Position numbers and translations under genes: made by a program. Shown here one piece after another: positions 33,700 to 43,550 of a DNA stretch of 64,000 nucleotides. Position 1 is the stretch's first letter. The number at the start of each line of letters is the position of its first letter. The stretch is from NCBI RefSeq assembly GCF_001050345.1, contig NZ_LFMW01000007.1, positions 62,001 to 126,000 on the forward strand, read 5' to 3'. The DNA is from Pseudomonas fildesensis. Its GTDB lineage: Bacteria > Pseudomonadota > Gammaproteobacteria > Pseudomonadales > Pseudomonadaceae. The notes below the pieces were generated by a model. That model was not told the DNA's origin and did not search any database. It saw only the letters and a list, made by a program, of their open reading frames with translations.

Positions 33700-34572
33700 C
33701 TATTCGGCTTTCTGTTTATCCAGCGCGACTTGATACAGCACGTTCTTACGCAACCCGGTAATTTCAGCTGCCAGCGCTGCTGCGCGCTTGAGTGGCATCT
33801 CCTTGAGCAGCAGATCCAGAATACGCATGGCCTCGCTGCCGACCGCGTCTTCAGCCTCTGGCGCCGTCCACCCTGCCACCAGCACTACGCATTCGCCGCG
33901 CTGCTGATTGCTGTCGCCCTCTACAAATGCGCGCAGCTCTTCCAGGGGCAGGCCCTTGAGGGTTTCGAAGGTCTTGGTGATCTCCCGCGCCAGCAGCGCC
34001 AGGCGCTCGCCACCAAATACCAGCTCCATGTCCTGCAAGCACTCCAGGATGCGATGAGGGGCCTCATAGAAGATCAAAGTGCGGGGTTCTTCCTTTACAG
34101 CTTGCAGCCGCGCGCGGCGCCCTACCGCCTTGGCTGGCAGGAAACCCTCGAAAATAAAGCGGTCCGACGGCAGGCCCGCCGCCGACAATGCAGCAATCAG
34201 CGCGCACGCTCCCGGAACAGGCACTACATTGATACCAGCGGCACGCGCCTGGCGGACCAAGTGGTAGCCAGGATCAGAGATCAACGGGGTACCAGCATCG
34301 GAGATCAGCGCCACGTCATCACCCGCCAACAGGCGCGTGATAAAACGGCTGCCTTCTTCGCGCTCGTTGTGCTCGTGGCACGCGGCCAATGGCGTGCTGA
34401 TACCAAAGTGCTGCATCAAACGCTGGGAGTGCCGAGTATCTTCAGCCGCTATCAATTTAACGTCGCGCAGCACTTTCAGCGCCCGGGCACTGATGTCGTC
34501 CAGGTTGCCAATGGGCGTCGCCACGACAAAAAGCGAGCCTGCAGTGGAATTCAAAGGACCTGGAGCAGTCAA
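33700..34572 (-). CDS. rsmI: 16S rRNA (cytidine1402-2'-O)-methyltransferase RsmI
   Basis: SAM-dependent tetrapyrrole-methylase-fold enzyme that 2'-O-methylates C1402 of 16S rRNA. SLFVVATPIGNLDDIS, AAEDTRHSQRLMQHFGI, LISDAGTPLISDPGYHLV and PVPGACALIAALSAAGLP are the family motifs. There is no ATG in a suitable place: TTG 34572 follows GAGG by 8 bases and gives 290 residues, close to the E. coli length, while GTG 34581 and TTG 34596 are alternatives. It is divergent from lpoA, with a TACAAT -10-like sequence at 34609-34604 on its strand. Confidence 0.93.
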   Translation of the reverse strand: MTAPGPLNSTAGSLFVVATPIGNLDDISARALKVLRDVKLIAAEDTRHSQRLMQHFGISTPLAACHEHNEREEGSRFITRLLAGDDVALISDAGTPLISDPGYHLVRQARAAGINVVPVPGACALIAALSAAGLPSDRFIFEGFLPAKAVGRRARLQAVKEEPRTLIFYEAPHRILECLQDMELVFGGERLALLAREITKTFETLKGLPLEELRAFVEGDSNQQRGECVVLVAGWTAPEAEDAVGSEAMRILDLLLKEMPLKRAAALAAEITGLRKNVLYQVALDKQKAE

Positions 34573-34780
34573 AGCGCACACCTCGATAGTTGGCAAAAGC
34601 TACATTGTAGCCGCAGGCGCCTTGAAAATATGCCATCAAGGCGGATGCCTTTTCTGCCGCTCAGGGTCACCCGCAACATTTGCACGACCTAAATTGACGG
34701 TTTCACGCCAGTAACATCGCGCCTGGGCCAGTGCTTGGGTACAATTCCACGCTAATTTGATCGGTATCAGGAACACTTAC

Positions 34781-36591
34781 ATGATCGCTTGCCTGCGGCT
34801 GCTCTCCGCCCTCTGCCTCGCCGCCTTGTTGGCCGCGTGTGCCAGCTCGCCCTCGTCCAGCCTTGGCGACCTCCCACGGACCCCGGACGCCAGTATCGAG
34901 CAACTGCTCGAACAGGCCACCACCGCCAAAACGCCAGAAAAGGCCGCATTGCTGCGCCTGAGTGCGGCTGACATGGCCTACCACCAGAACAACCCGGGCC
35001 GTTCGTCGCAGATTCTTGCGCAGGTGCCCCTGGATGTCCTCAAGCCGGCGGCGCAAATCTTTGCCAGCACCCTGGCTGCCGAACTCGCCATGGCGCGCAA
35101 CCAGCCCAAGGCTGCGTTGACGGCCCTGAACCACCCAAGCCTGCAGAGCCTGAAGGACCTGCCGCCAGAACAGCAGATCCGCACCGGCACCGTACATGCC
35201 CGCGCTTATGAAGCTGATGGCCAGACCCTGGCAGCCGCCCGTGAGCGTGTCGCCATGGCGCCGCTGCTCAGTGGTGATGCCGCCAACAGCAATCACGAAG
35301 CCATCTGGGCATTGATTGCCGCACTGCCGGCCGAACAGCTGCAAGCCAGTGGCAATACGACGCTGGACGGCTGGATCACACTCGCCAAGGCGGTCAAGGG
35401 CGCCGGCACACTGGAGCAACAACAAGCCGCAATCGACGCCTGGCGCGCGCAGAACCCGAGCCACCCGGCGGCTGTGCAACTGCCAACGCCGCTGACCAAG
35501 CTCAAGGAGCTGGCCAGCCAGCCCCTGAACAAGATTGCCCTGCTACTGCCACAGGACGGCCCGCTGGCCTCCGTCGCCAAGGCGCTGCGCGAAGGCTTCA
35601 TGGCCGCGCACTACCAGGCTGAACAAGCCGGACAGAAGCCGCCGGTCATCGAGTTCTACGACAGCTCGCGCCTGACCTCCATCGATGACTTCTACGCCAA
35701 GGCCCAGGCCGCCGGCGTACAACTGGTCGTAGGCCCACTGGAGAAGCCGCTGGTCAAACAGCTCAGCGCCCGTGCGCAATTACCGATTACCACCCTGGCG
35801 CTGAACTACAGCGAAACCGATCAAAGCCCGGCACAGCTGTTCCAGTTTGGCCTGGCCGCTGAGGACGAAGCCCGCGAAGTTTCGCGCCGCGCCCGAGCCG
35901 ACGGCCTGCACCGCGCCGCCGCCATGGTGCCGCGTGGCGAATGGGGTGAGCGTGTCTACAAGGCTTTCCGTCAGGATTGGGAAGCCAATGGCGGCACCGT
36001 TATGGGCGTCGAGTACGTCGATCAGCCGGTTGCCCTCGCCCAGCAGATTGCCGATCTGTTCCAGCTGCGTAAAAGTGAAGGCCGCGCCAAGAGCCTGCAA
36101 AGCACCGTGGGCACCGACGTTGCCGCACAACCTTCGCGTCGCCAGGACATCGAGTTCATCTTCCTGGCCGTTACCCCGCAACTGGCCCAGCAGATCAAGC
36201 CAACCCTGAACTTCCAGTACGCCGGTGATGTGCCAGTGTATGCGACGTCCCACGTGTTCAGCGCCAGCGGCGACAAGAACCAGTACCTGGACATGACCAA
36301 CGTCATGTTCTGCGAAACCCCTTGGCTGCTCAACACCACCGATCCACTGCGCAACCAGGTTGCCGCACAATGGCCACAAGCCAATGGCAGCCTCGGCCGC
36401 CTGTATGCGATGGGCGTCGACGCCTACCGCCTGGCGCCACGCCTGGGCCAGCTCAAGGCGCTGCCGGATACACGCGTTGATGGCCTCTCCGGCAGCCTGG
36501 GCATCAGCCCCAATCAGCGCGTTGATCGCCAGCTGCCATGGGCCAAGTTCGTCAGCGGCGAGGTCCAGCGCCTGCCCGATACCCCACGCTG

Positions 36592-36592
<1 letters not shown>
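34781..36592 (+). CDS. lpoA: Penicillin-binding protein activator lipoprotein LpoA
   Basis: Outer-membrane lipoprotein that stimulates the class A PBP1A. The frame opens earlier, but ATG 34781 (MIACLRLLSALC) starts a lipoprotein signal with lipobox LLAAC and lipidated Cys20, so I use it; 603 residues result. The N-terminal half is helical TPR-like, and the C-terminal half from about residue 245 (LNKIALLLPQDGPLASVAKAL) is the periplasmic-binding-protein-like domain that contacts the PBP. A TACAAT -10 element at 34740-34745 fits a start site near 34752. It heads the operon lpoA-yraN-gmhA/diaA-dolP. Confidence 0.95.
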
Positions 36593-38227
<1,635 letters not shown>

Positions 38228-38244
38228 TGTAAACGGGCAGCCAT

Positions 38245-38284
38245 AAAAAGGGCGCCGTGCATTTGACTGCACGGCGCCCTTTTT
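38245..38284. terminator. Bidirectional intrinsic terminator between dolP and the OmpA-like gene
   Basis: A-tract, 12-bp stem GGGCGCCGTGCA / TGCACGGCGCCC with a short loop, then a T-tract. The convergent genes on either side can both use it. Confidence 0.95.
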
Positions 38285-38296
38285 AGTGGCCAGCGT

Positions 38297-39070
38297 TTAC
38301 TGGTACTGCGAGTACGGGTTGCCCTGGAACTGATTGTTCTGCTGAGGCGCCTGCTGCTGCGCGGCTGGCTGGCCGTACTGCTGGCCTGGGATCGGGCCAA
38401 GGTTGACTTCTACGCGACGGTTCTGGGCGCGACCATTGACGTCGGCGTTGCTGGCAATCGGGTTATCCGGGCCAGCACCGCGTGCGCTCAGGTTGGTCGG
38501 GCTAACGCCTTGCGAAGTCAGGTAGTTGGCCACGCTCTGAGCGCGACGCTGCGACAGGTCCATGTTCAATTGACGGCCGCCCGTGCTGTCGGTGTAGCCG
38601 ACAATCTGGATGGTGTTCTGGTTGAACTGCTTGAGCGAGTTGGCCAGGTTGTTCAGCGGCGTGTAGAAGCTGCCGGAGATATCAGCCGAGTTGGTGGCAA
38701 AGGTGATATTGCCCGGCATGATCAGCTTGATCTGGTCACCCTGGCGCTGCACCTCGACGCCGGTATTGGCCATTTTGGCTCGCAGCTCGGCCTCCTGCTT
38801 GTCGGCGTAGTAGCCGTAACCCGCCGCGCCAATACCCGCGACAGCCGCACCGATCAGCGCGCCCTTGCCACGGTTGTTATGGTCGATGGCCGCACCGGCC
38901 AATGCACCGGCCAGGGCACCCAGGCCACCGTACTTGGCGGTCTTGCTCATACCACCGGATTCATTATTCGCCTGTCCCTGGCTGCTGCCGTCATAAGGAT
39001 TAGGTGAAGCGCAGCCGGACAACAGGGCTACGGCGGTAGCGACAACAAGCAGACGACGTGGAGTGAACAT
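38297..39070 (-). CDS. OmpA-family outer-membrane lipoprotein (YiaD/Pal-like)
   Basis: ATG 39070 (MFTPRRLLVV) behind a GGAG site starts a lipoprotein signal with lipobox LSGC and Cys20; the longer open frame upstream lacks a signal. A glycine-zipper segment at about 48-80 (GALAGALAGAAIDHNN, GALIGAAVAGIGAAG) is followed by the OmpA C-terminal peptidoglycan-binding domain (about 120-230) with GYTDSTGGRQLNMDLSQRRA and NRRVEVNL. The last 30 residues are rich in Gln and Pro. It probably links the outer membrane to the wall. Confidence 0.93.
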   Translation of the reverse strand: MFTPRRLLVVATAVALLSGCASPNPYDGSSQGQANNESGGMSKTAKYGGLGALAGALAGAAIDHNNRGKGALIGAAVAGIGAAGYGYYADKQEAELRAKMANTGVEVQRQGDQIKLIMPGNITFATNSADISGSFYTPLNNLANSLKQFNQNTIQIVGYTDSTGGRQLNMDLSQRRAQSVANYLTSQGVSPTNLSARGAGPDNPIASNADVNGRAQNRRVEVNLGPIPGQQYGQPAAQQQAPQQNNQFQGNPYSQYQ

Positions 39071-39303
39071 GAAGGGAGCTCCTACTTTTGCATTCTGTGG
39101 TGCAGAGGACATTGGCAATGGACCTGTGCCGAGTTTTGAACGCGACAAACGGTAAAAATTCCATGGCCGCGCGCCGCGCTGTAACAAAAGGTTGGCGACA
39201 ATGACCACTGCAGAAACGGTAGCAGACACACACTGAACGCAACCTGTGTTTGTGCTGCAACGTGTCTCCAGATACAACAGCACCGACCATTCCCCATGCC
39301 CCA

Positions 39304-39948
39304 TCACGCCCGTACGAACGGGTTCTCGCGCATCTCATCCCCCAGCAGCGTGTCTGGCCCGTGACCGGTCACCACAATTGCGTCCTCGTCCAGCGTGTAC
39401 AGCCGCTGTTTGATCGAACGCACGATCGTCGCCTGGTCCCCACCCCACAAATCCGTACGCCCCACGCCGCGCCGAAACAGCGTGTCCCCCGCGATCAGCA
39501 GCTTGGCATCGGAGAACCAGAAACTCATCGAACCCGGCGTGTGACCCGGCGTATGCAACGCCACGCCACACCCACAGGCCAGCTCCTCATCATCGGCCAG
39601 CCAGTGATCCGGCGACGGCACCGGGGTGTAGGGCACACCAAACATCTGGCACTGCATCTCCAGGTTATCCCAGAGAAACTGGTCTTCCTTGTGCAGGTGC
39701 AGGGTGGCACCCGTCTTTTCCTTCAATTGTCCCGAGGCAAGGAAGTGATCGAGATGGGCATGGGTGTGGATGATGCTCACCACTTTCAGGCCCAGCGCAT
39801 CGAGACGTGCCAGGATCAATTCATGGTTGCCACCCGGGTCGACCACAATGGCCTTTTTGGTGATGGGGTCGCCAATGATCGTGCAGTTGCACTGCAACGG
39901 GCCGACCGGAAAGGTTTCGCGGATCAGCGCGGTTTTTTCAATATTCAT
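39304..39948 (-). CDS. Metallo-beta-lactamase-fold hydrolase (GloB2/YcbL-like)
   Basis: A 214-residue binuclear metal hydrolase. The metal ligands appear in order: HTHAHLDH, HTPGHTPGSM, LLIAGDTLF and VTGHGPDT. The length and pattern match the YcbL/type II glyoxalase group, which cleaves glutathione thioesters. ATG 39948 (MNIEKTALI) is chosen because residues further upstream in the frame are not conserved-looking. Confidence 0.9.
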   Translation of the reverse strand: MNIEKTALIRETFPVGPLQCNCTIIGDPITKKAIVVDPGGNHELILARLDALGLKVVSIIHTHAHLDHFLASGQLKEKTGATLHLHKEDQFLWDNLEMQCQMFGVPYTPVPSPDHWLADDEELACGCGVALHTPGHTPGSMSFWFSDAKLLIAGDTLFRRGVGRTDLWGGDQATIVRSIKQRLYTLDEDAIVVTGHGPDTLLGDEMRENPFVRA

Positions 39949-40092
39949 CGGTGCTCCTGCGGGCTCTATGGCATATTCCGCACAGTATGGTTGACGAGGC
40001 GCCAGACCTGAAGAGCACCGACTGCTAAGCTTGCCCACGCCATCGAAAAACAATCCATGCCACCGCAACTGTGCCGCGTTGGAGCGATCCCC

Positions 40093-40683
40093 ATGGCGAA
40101 TCAACTGATCATCTGCGAGCACTGCGACTGCGTGTACGAAAAAGTCACGCTCGCCAGACATCAAAAAGCCCTCTGCCTACGTTGCGCAGGCGTGCTCCAG
40201 CGCTACAACGGCCTGTCGGTGCAACAGCGCCTCGCCCTGACGCTGACGGCTGCGGTGCTGTGGACCTTCGCCAACTTCTATCCCGTGATGAGTATCAGCC
40301 TGCAAGGCCTGAAAAGCAGCGCCACGTTATGGGACTCGGTGGTAGCGCTGAGCCTGGGGCCAATCACGTTTATAGCGTTGGTGGCGGCCATTTCCATCAT
40401 CATCGCGCCGGTTTTCCAGTTGCTGCTATTGATGTGGGTCTTGAGTTTTGCCCTCTCGGGCAAGCGCTCACCGGCGTTCCGATTGTGCATGCGTTGGCTG
40501 GAGGCGCTCAGGCCCTGGAGCATGCTGGAGGTGTGCCTGCTCGGTGCGATGGTGGCGGTGTTCAAGCTGGCCGGCATGCTTGATGTGATACCCGGCACCG
40601 GCCTGTTTGCCCTGGCCGTGCTCAGCCTGTTGCTGATCCGCATTGCCGGGCGTGATGTGCGTGACCTGTGGGACACCGTATGA
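40093..40683 (+). CDS. pqiA: PqiA-family membrane protein, first half
   Basis: A 196-residue inner-membrane protein with one zinc-ribbon-like CEHCDCVYEK...CLRCAGVL at the N terminus and four membrane segments (about 47-65, 90-115, 135-155, 160-180). E. coli PqiA fuses two such modules; here each is a separate gene. ATG 40093 (MANQLIICEH) puts the first CxxC at its usual place. It overlaps the next gene by four bases, and the operon continues with pqiB and pqiC. Confidence 0.9.
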   Translation: MANQLIICEHCDCVYEKVTLARHQKALCLRCAGVLQRYNGLSVQQRLALTLTAAVLWTFANFYPVMSISLQGLKSSATLWDSVVALSLGPITFIALVAAISIIIAPVFQLLLLMWVLSFALSGKRSPAFRLCMRWLEALRPWSMLEVCLLGAMVAVFKLAGMLDVIPGTGLFALAVLSLLLIRIAGRDVRDLWDTV

Positions 40684-41324
40684 ACACACCGCCGACGGCC
40701 AGCGAGCTCGCTCTGTGCCTCTGTCACAGCTGCGGATTGTCCTGCGACATGCGCGCCGGGCCGACCGAATGCGAGCGCTGTGGCGCGCCCTTGCACCGGC
40801 GCAAGGTCAGTTCACTGACGCGCACCTGGGCCTACATGCTCACCGCGCTGGCGCTCTATGTGCCGGCCAATCTCCTGCCGGTGATGAACACCACCATGCT
40901 CGGCTCGGGGGCAGACAGCACCATCATGAGCGGGGTGCTGGAGTTCTGGCAGCATGGCGCCTGGGACATTGCGCTGATTATTTTCATCGCCAGCATCGCA
41001 GTGCCCGGCATCAAGTTTGTGTCCCTGACCCTGCTGCTGGTCACCGTGCAGCGCAATAGCCTTTGGGCACGCAAGGAACGTTCAAAGCTGTTCCGGTTCG
41101 TCGAGCTGATTGGCTACTGGTCCATGCTGGATGTCATCGTGGTCGCGCTGGTGGCCGCGCTGGTGAAGTTCCAGGCCCTGGGCACCATCGAGCCGCGCCT
41201 GGGCATCCTGTTTTTCGGCCTGGTGGTGGTGTTTACCATGCTGGCCGCCATGAGCTTCGATCCGAGGCTGATCTGGGAAACCCCACACAACAAGGAGACC
41301 TCGGATGACGTCACATCCCACTGA
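40680..41324 (+). CDS. pqiA: PqiA-family membrane protein, second half
   Basis: A 214-residue paralogue of the preceding gene: CHSCGLSCDMRAGPTECERCGAPL forms the cysteine module, followed by four membrane segments (TWAYMLTALALYVPANLLPVM onward). ATG 40680 lies in an ATGA overlap with the upstream stop. Together the pair replaces the single two-module PqiA of enterics and presumably forms the inner-membrane base for PqiB. Confidence 0.9.
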   Translation: MNTPPTASELALCLCHSCGLSCDMRAGPTECERCGAPLHRRKVSSLTRTWAYMLTALALYVPANLLPVMNTTMLGSGADSTIMSGVLEFWQHGAWDIALIIFIASIAVPGIKFVSLTLLLVTVQRNSLWARKERSKLFRFVELIGYWSMLDVIVVALVAALVKFQALGTIEPRLGILFFGLVVVFTMLAAMSFDPRLIWETPHNKETSDDVTSH

Positions 41325-42960
41325 CACCCCGCAAGCCCCAGGGTCACCTGCGATCAAGACACGGCGCTTCAGCGTTTCGCTGGTGTGGATCGTGCCGATC
41401 GTCGCGGTGCTGGTGGGGATTTCGCTGGTGGTACACAGCATCCTCCAGCAGGGCCCGACCATCACCCTCAATTTCAAGACCGGCAGCGGCTTGACCGCGA
41501 ATAAAACCGAGGTCAAGTACCGCAACGTGGTGATTGGCCAGGTGACCGATGTCGCCTTGAGTGACGACCAGAAAAGCGTCAACGCTACCGTTCAACTGGC
41601 CAAGCAGGCCGAAAGTTTCACCCGCGCCGACTCACAGTTCTGGGTGGTGCGCCCGCGTATCGGCGCCGGCGGCGTATCCGGCATCGACACCCTGCTCTCC
41701 GGCGACTACATCGGTGCCGACATCGGCCAATCCGAGACACGCGCCAAGCAGTTCAAAGGCCTCGAAAACCCGCCTCCCATCACCTACGGCGAACCGGGCA
41801 AGCGTTTCACGCTGCACACGCAGACCCTCGGTTCGCTGGATATTGGCTCACCGGTGTACTACCGAAAAATCGAGGTCGGCCAAGTGGTGGCCTACGAGCT
41901 GGATGCCGAGGGCAAGGGCGTCAATGTCGAGGTGTTCGTGCATGCGCCCAATGACGCCTATGTCACCGAAAACACGCGCTTCTGGAACGCCAGCGGGATT
42001 GACCTGAGCGTGGGCGCCAATGGCTTCGCGCTGAAGACCGAATCGCTCTCGTCCATGCTAGTGGGTGGCATCGCCTTTAGGGCGCCGCCGTACAGCCCGA
42101 ACGACAAACCGGCCGACGAAGCACGTACCTTTGAGCTCTTCGACGACCAAGACAGCGCCCTCGCCCCACCCAATGGCGAGGGGCAATACATGGCCCTGCG
42201 ATTCGATCAGGCATTGCGCGGGCTCAAGGTCGGGGCGCCGGTTGAGTTCCTAGGCGTCGAGTTTGGCAAAGTGGTATCGATCAACCTGGACTTCGACGCC
42301 AAGAAACGCAGCTTCCCGCTCAACGTCGGCATCGTGATCTATCCACAGTTGCTCGGGCAGGCCCACACCAAACTGCTCAAGGTCATGAACCATGACCCCA
42401 ACGATGAGGCCGCCGGCGTACAGCTGATCGGCTCGTTCATCGAAAATGGCCTGCGAGCCCAGGCGCGCAGTGGCAACTTGCTGACCGGCCAGTTATACAT
42501 CGCGCTGGACTTCTACCCGAAAGCCGACAAGGTCAAATTTGACCCCAGCCTGCGCCCCGTCAGCATTCCAACCATTCCCGGCAACCTGGAGCAGCTACAG
42601 GAAAAACTCGAAAACATCGTCAACAAGATCAACCAACTGCCGATCGAACGCATTGCCGGCAACCTCGACAGCAACCTTGTCGAGCTGCGCAAAGGACTGA
42701 CCCAATTCAACGCCAAAACCCTGCCCGGCGTTCAGAACACCTTGGCTGACGTGAGCAAGACGCTGCAATCGGCCAGTTCGACCCTGGCCGAGGACTCACC
42801 GCAGCGCGAACAGCTGACCCAGACCCTGGATGAACTGGGCCGCATGTCGCGCTCCCTGCGCGAGCTGTCGGACTACCTGGGCCGTCACCCGGAATCGCTG
42901 ATTCGCGGCCGCCCCGACAACGCCGCGCCCCTGGACCTGCAAGGACCACCGCGCAAATGA
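41305..42960 (+). CDS. pqiB: MCE-domain intermembrane transport protein PqiB
   Basis: A 551-residue protein with one N-terminal membrane anchor (about residues 23-44, SLVWIVPIVAVLVGISLVV) and three tandem MCE domains starting near residues 50, 165 and 290 (FKTGSGLTANKTEVKYRNV; LHTQTLGSLDIGSPVYYRK; MALRFDQALRGLKVGAPVEF). The C-terminal 110 residues form a long helix that in E. coli PqiB builds a needle across the periplasm. It overlaps the second pqiA gene by 20 bases. Likely role: phospholipid movement between membranes. Confidence 0.94.
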   Translation: MTSHPTDTPQAPGSPAIKTRRFSVSLVWIVPIVAVLVGISLVVHSILQQGPTITLNFKTGSGLTANKTEVKYRNVVIGQVTDVALSDDQKSVNATVQLAKQAESFTRADSQFWVVRPRIGAGGVSGIDTLLSGDYIGADIGQSETRAKQFKGLENPPPITYGEPGKRFTLHTQTLGSLDIGSPVYYRKIEVGQVVAYELDAEGKGVNVEVFVHAPNDAYVTENTRFWNASGIDLSVGANGFALKTESLSSMLVGGIAFRAPPYSPNDKPADEARTFELFDDQDSALAPPNGEGQYMALRFDQALRGLKVGAPVEFLGVEFGKVVSINLDFDAKKRSFPLNVGIVIYPQLLGQAHTKLLKVMNHDPNDEAAGVQLIGSFIENGLRAQARSGNLLTGQLYIALDFYPKADKVKFDPSLRPVSIPTIPGNLEQLQEKLENIVNKINQLPIERIAGNLDSNLVELRKGLTQFNAKTLPGVQNTLADVSKTLQSASSTLAEDSPQREQLTQTLDELGRMSRSLRELSDYLGRHPESLIRGRPDNAAPLDLQGPPRK

Positions 42961-42977
42961 CCCCTGGAGCAAGCGCC

Positions 42978-43538
42978 ATGACGTTTCCGTTGAAAATCAC
43001 ATGGGTCGGCATGCTGCTGTTGCTGACGGCGTGCAGCAGTACACCGATTACCTTTCATACGCTGACGCCGGCGCATTGGAATACGGCCACTGGAGCCGGC
43101 GCGGGCACCCTCCGGATTGAAAGCATCACCGTTCCACCCCAAGTCGACCGACCGCAGATTGTGATCCGCCAGGGCGACAGTGGCGTGGCGATCCTGGAAA
43201 CCCAGTGGTGGGCCGCGAGCCTCGCGGATGAGTTGAGGAGTGCGCTGGTGGACCAATTGGCCAACAGCAACCCTCGGCAATCGATGTTGTTGCGTCTTGA
43301 AGTGCAGCGCTTTGACTCCGTGCCCGGCCAGTACGCGCTGCTCGACGTCAAATGGCGCCTACGGCCGGCCGGTGGCACCGAGCGCCCGCCGCTGACCTGC
43401 CGGACCACGTTGCAGTCGCCCGCCGGGCTGAGCATCGACAACGTGGTGCTCGCCCATCAAAACAATCTCAAGCGCTTTGCAGCGCAAATCAGCCAGGCGG
43501 TCGACAGCTCAGCCAGCCAGTGCCCGACTGCACCGTAA
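42978..43538 (+). CDS. pqiC: PqiC-type outer-membrane lipoprotein (ABC-transport auxiliary component)
   Basis: ATG 42978 (MTFPLKITWVG) is preceded by GGAG and starts a lipoprotein signal with lipobox LTAC and Cys19; a start at 42957 would lengthen the signal without benefit. The 186-residue product has the DUF330/YmbA family core (TLTPAHWNTA, VDRPQIVIRQGDSGVAIL). It would receive the PqiB needle at the outer membrane. The gene ends 12 bp from the convergent regulator gene. Confidence 0.9.
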   Translation: MTFPLKITWVGMLLLLTACSSTPITFHTLTPAHWNTATGAGAGTLRIESITVPPQVDRPQIVIRQGDSGVAILETQWWAASLADELRSALVDQLANSNPRQSMLLRLEVQRFDSVPGQYALLDVKWRLRPAGGTERPPLTCRTTLQSPAGLSIDNVVLAHQNNLKRFAAQISQAVDSSASQCPTAP

Positions 43539-43550
43539 ACCGCCTGGCAA

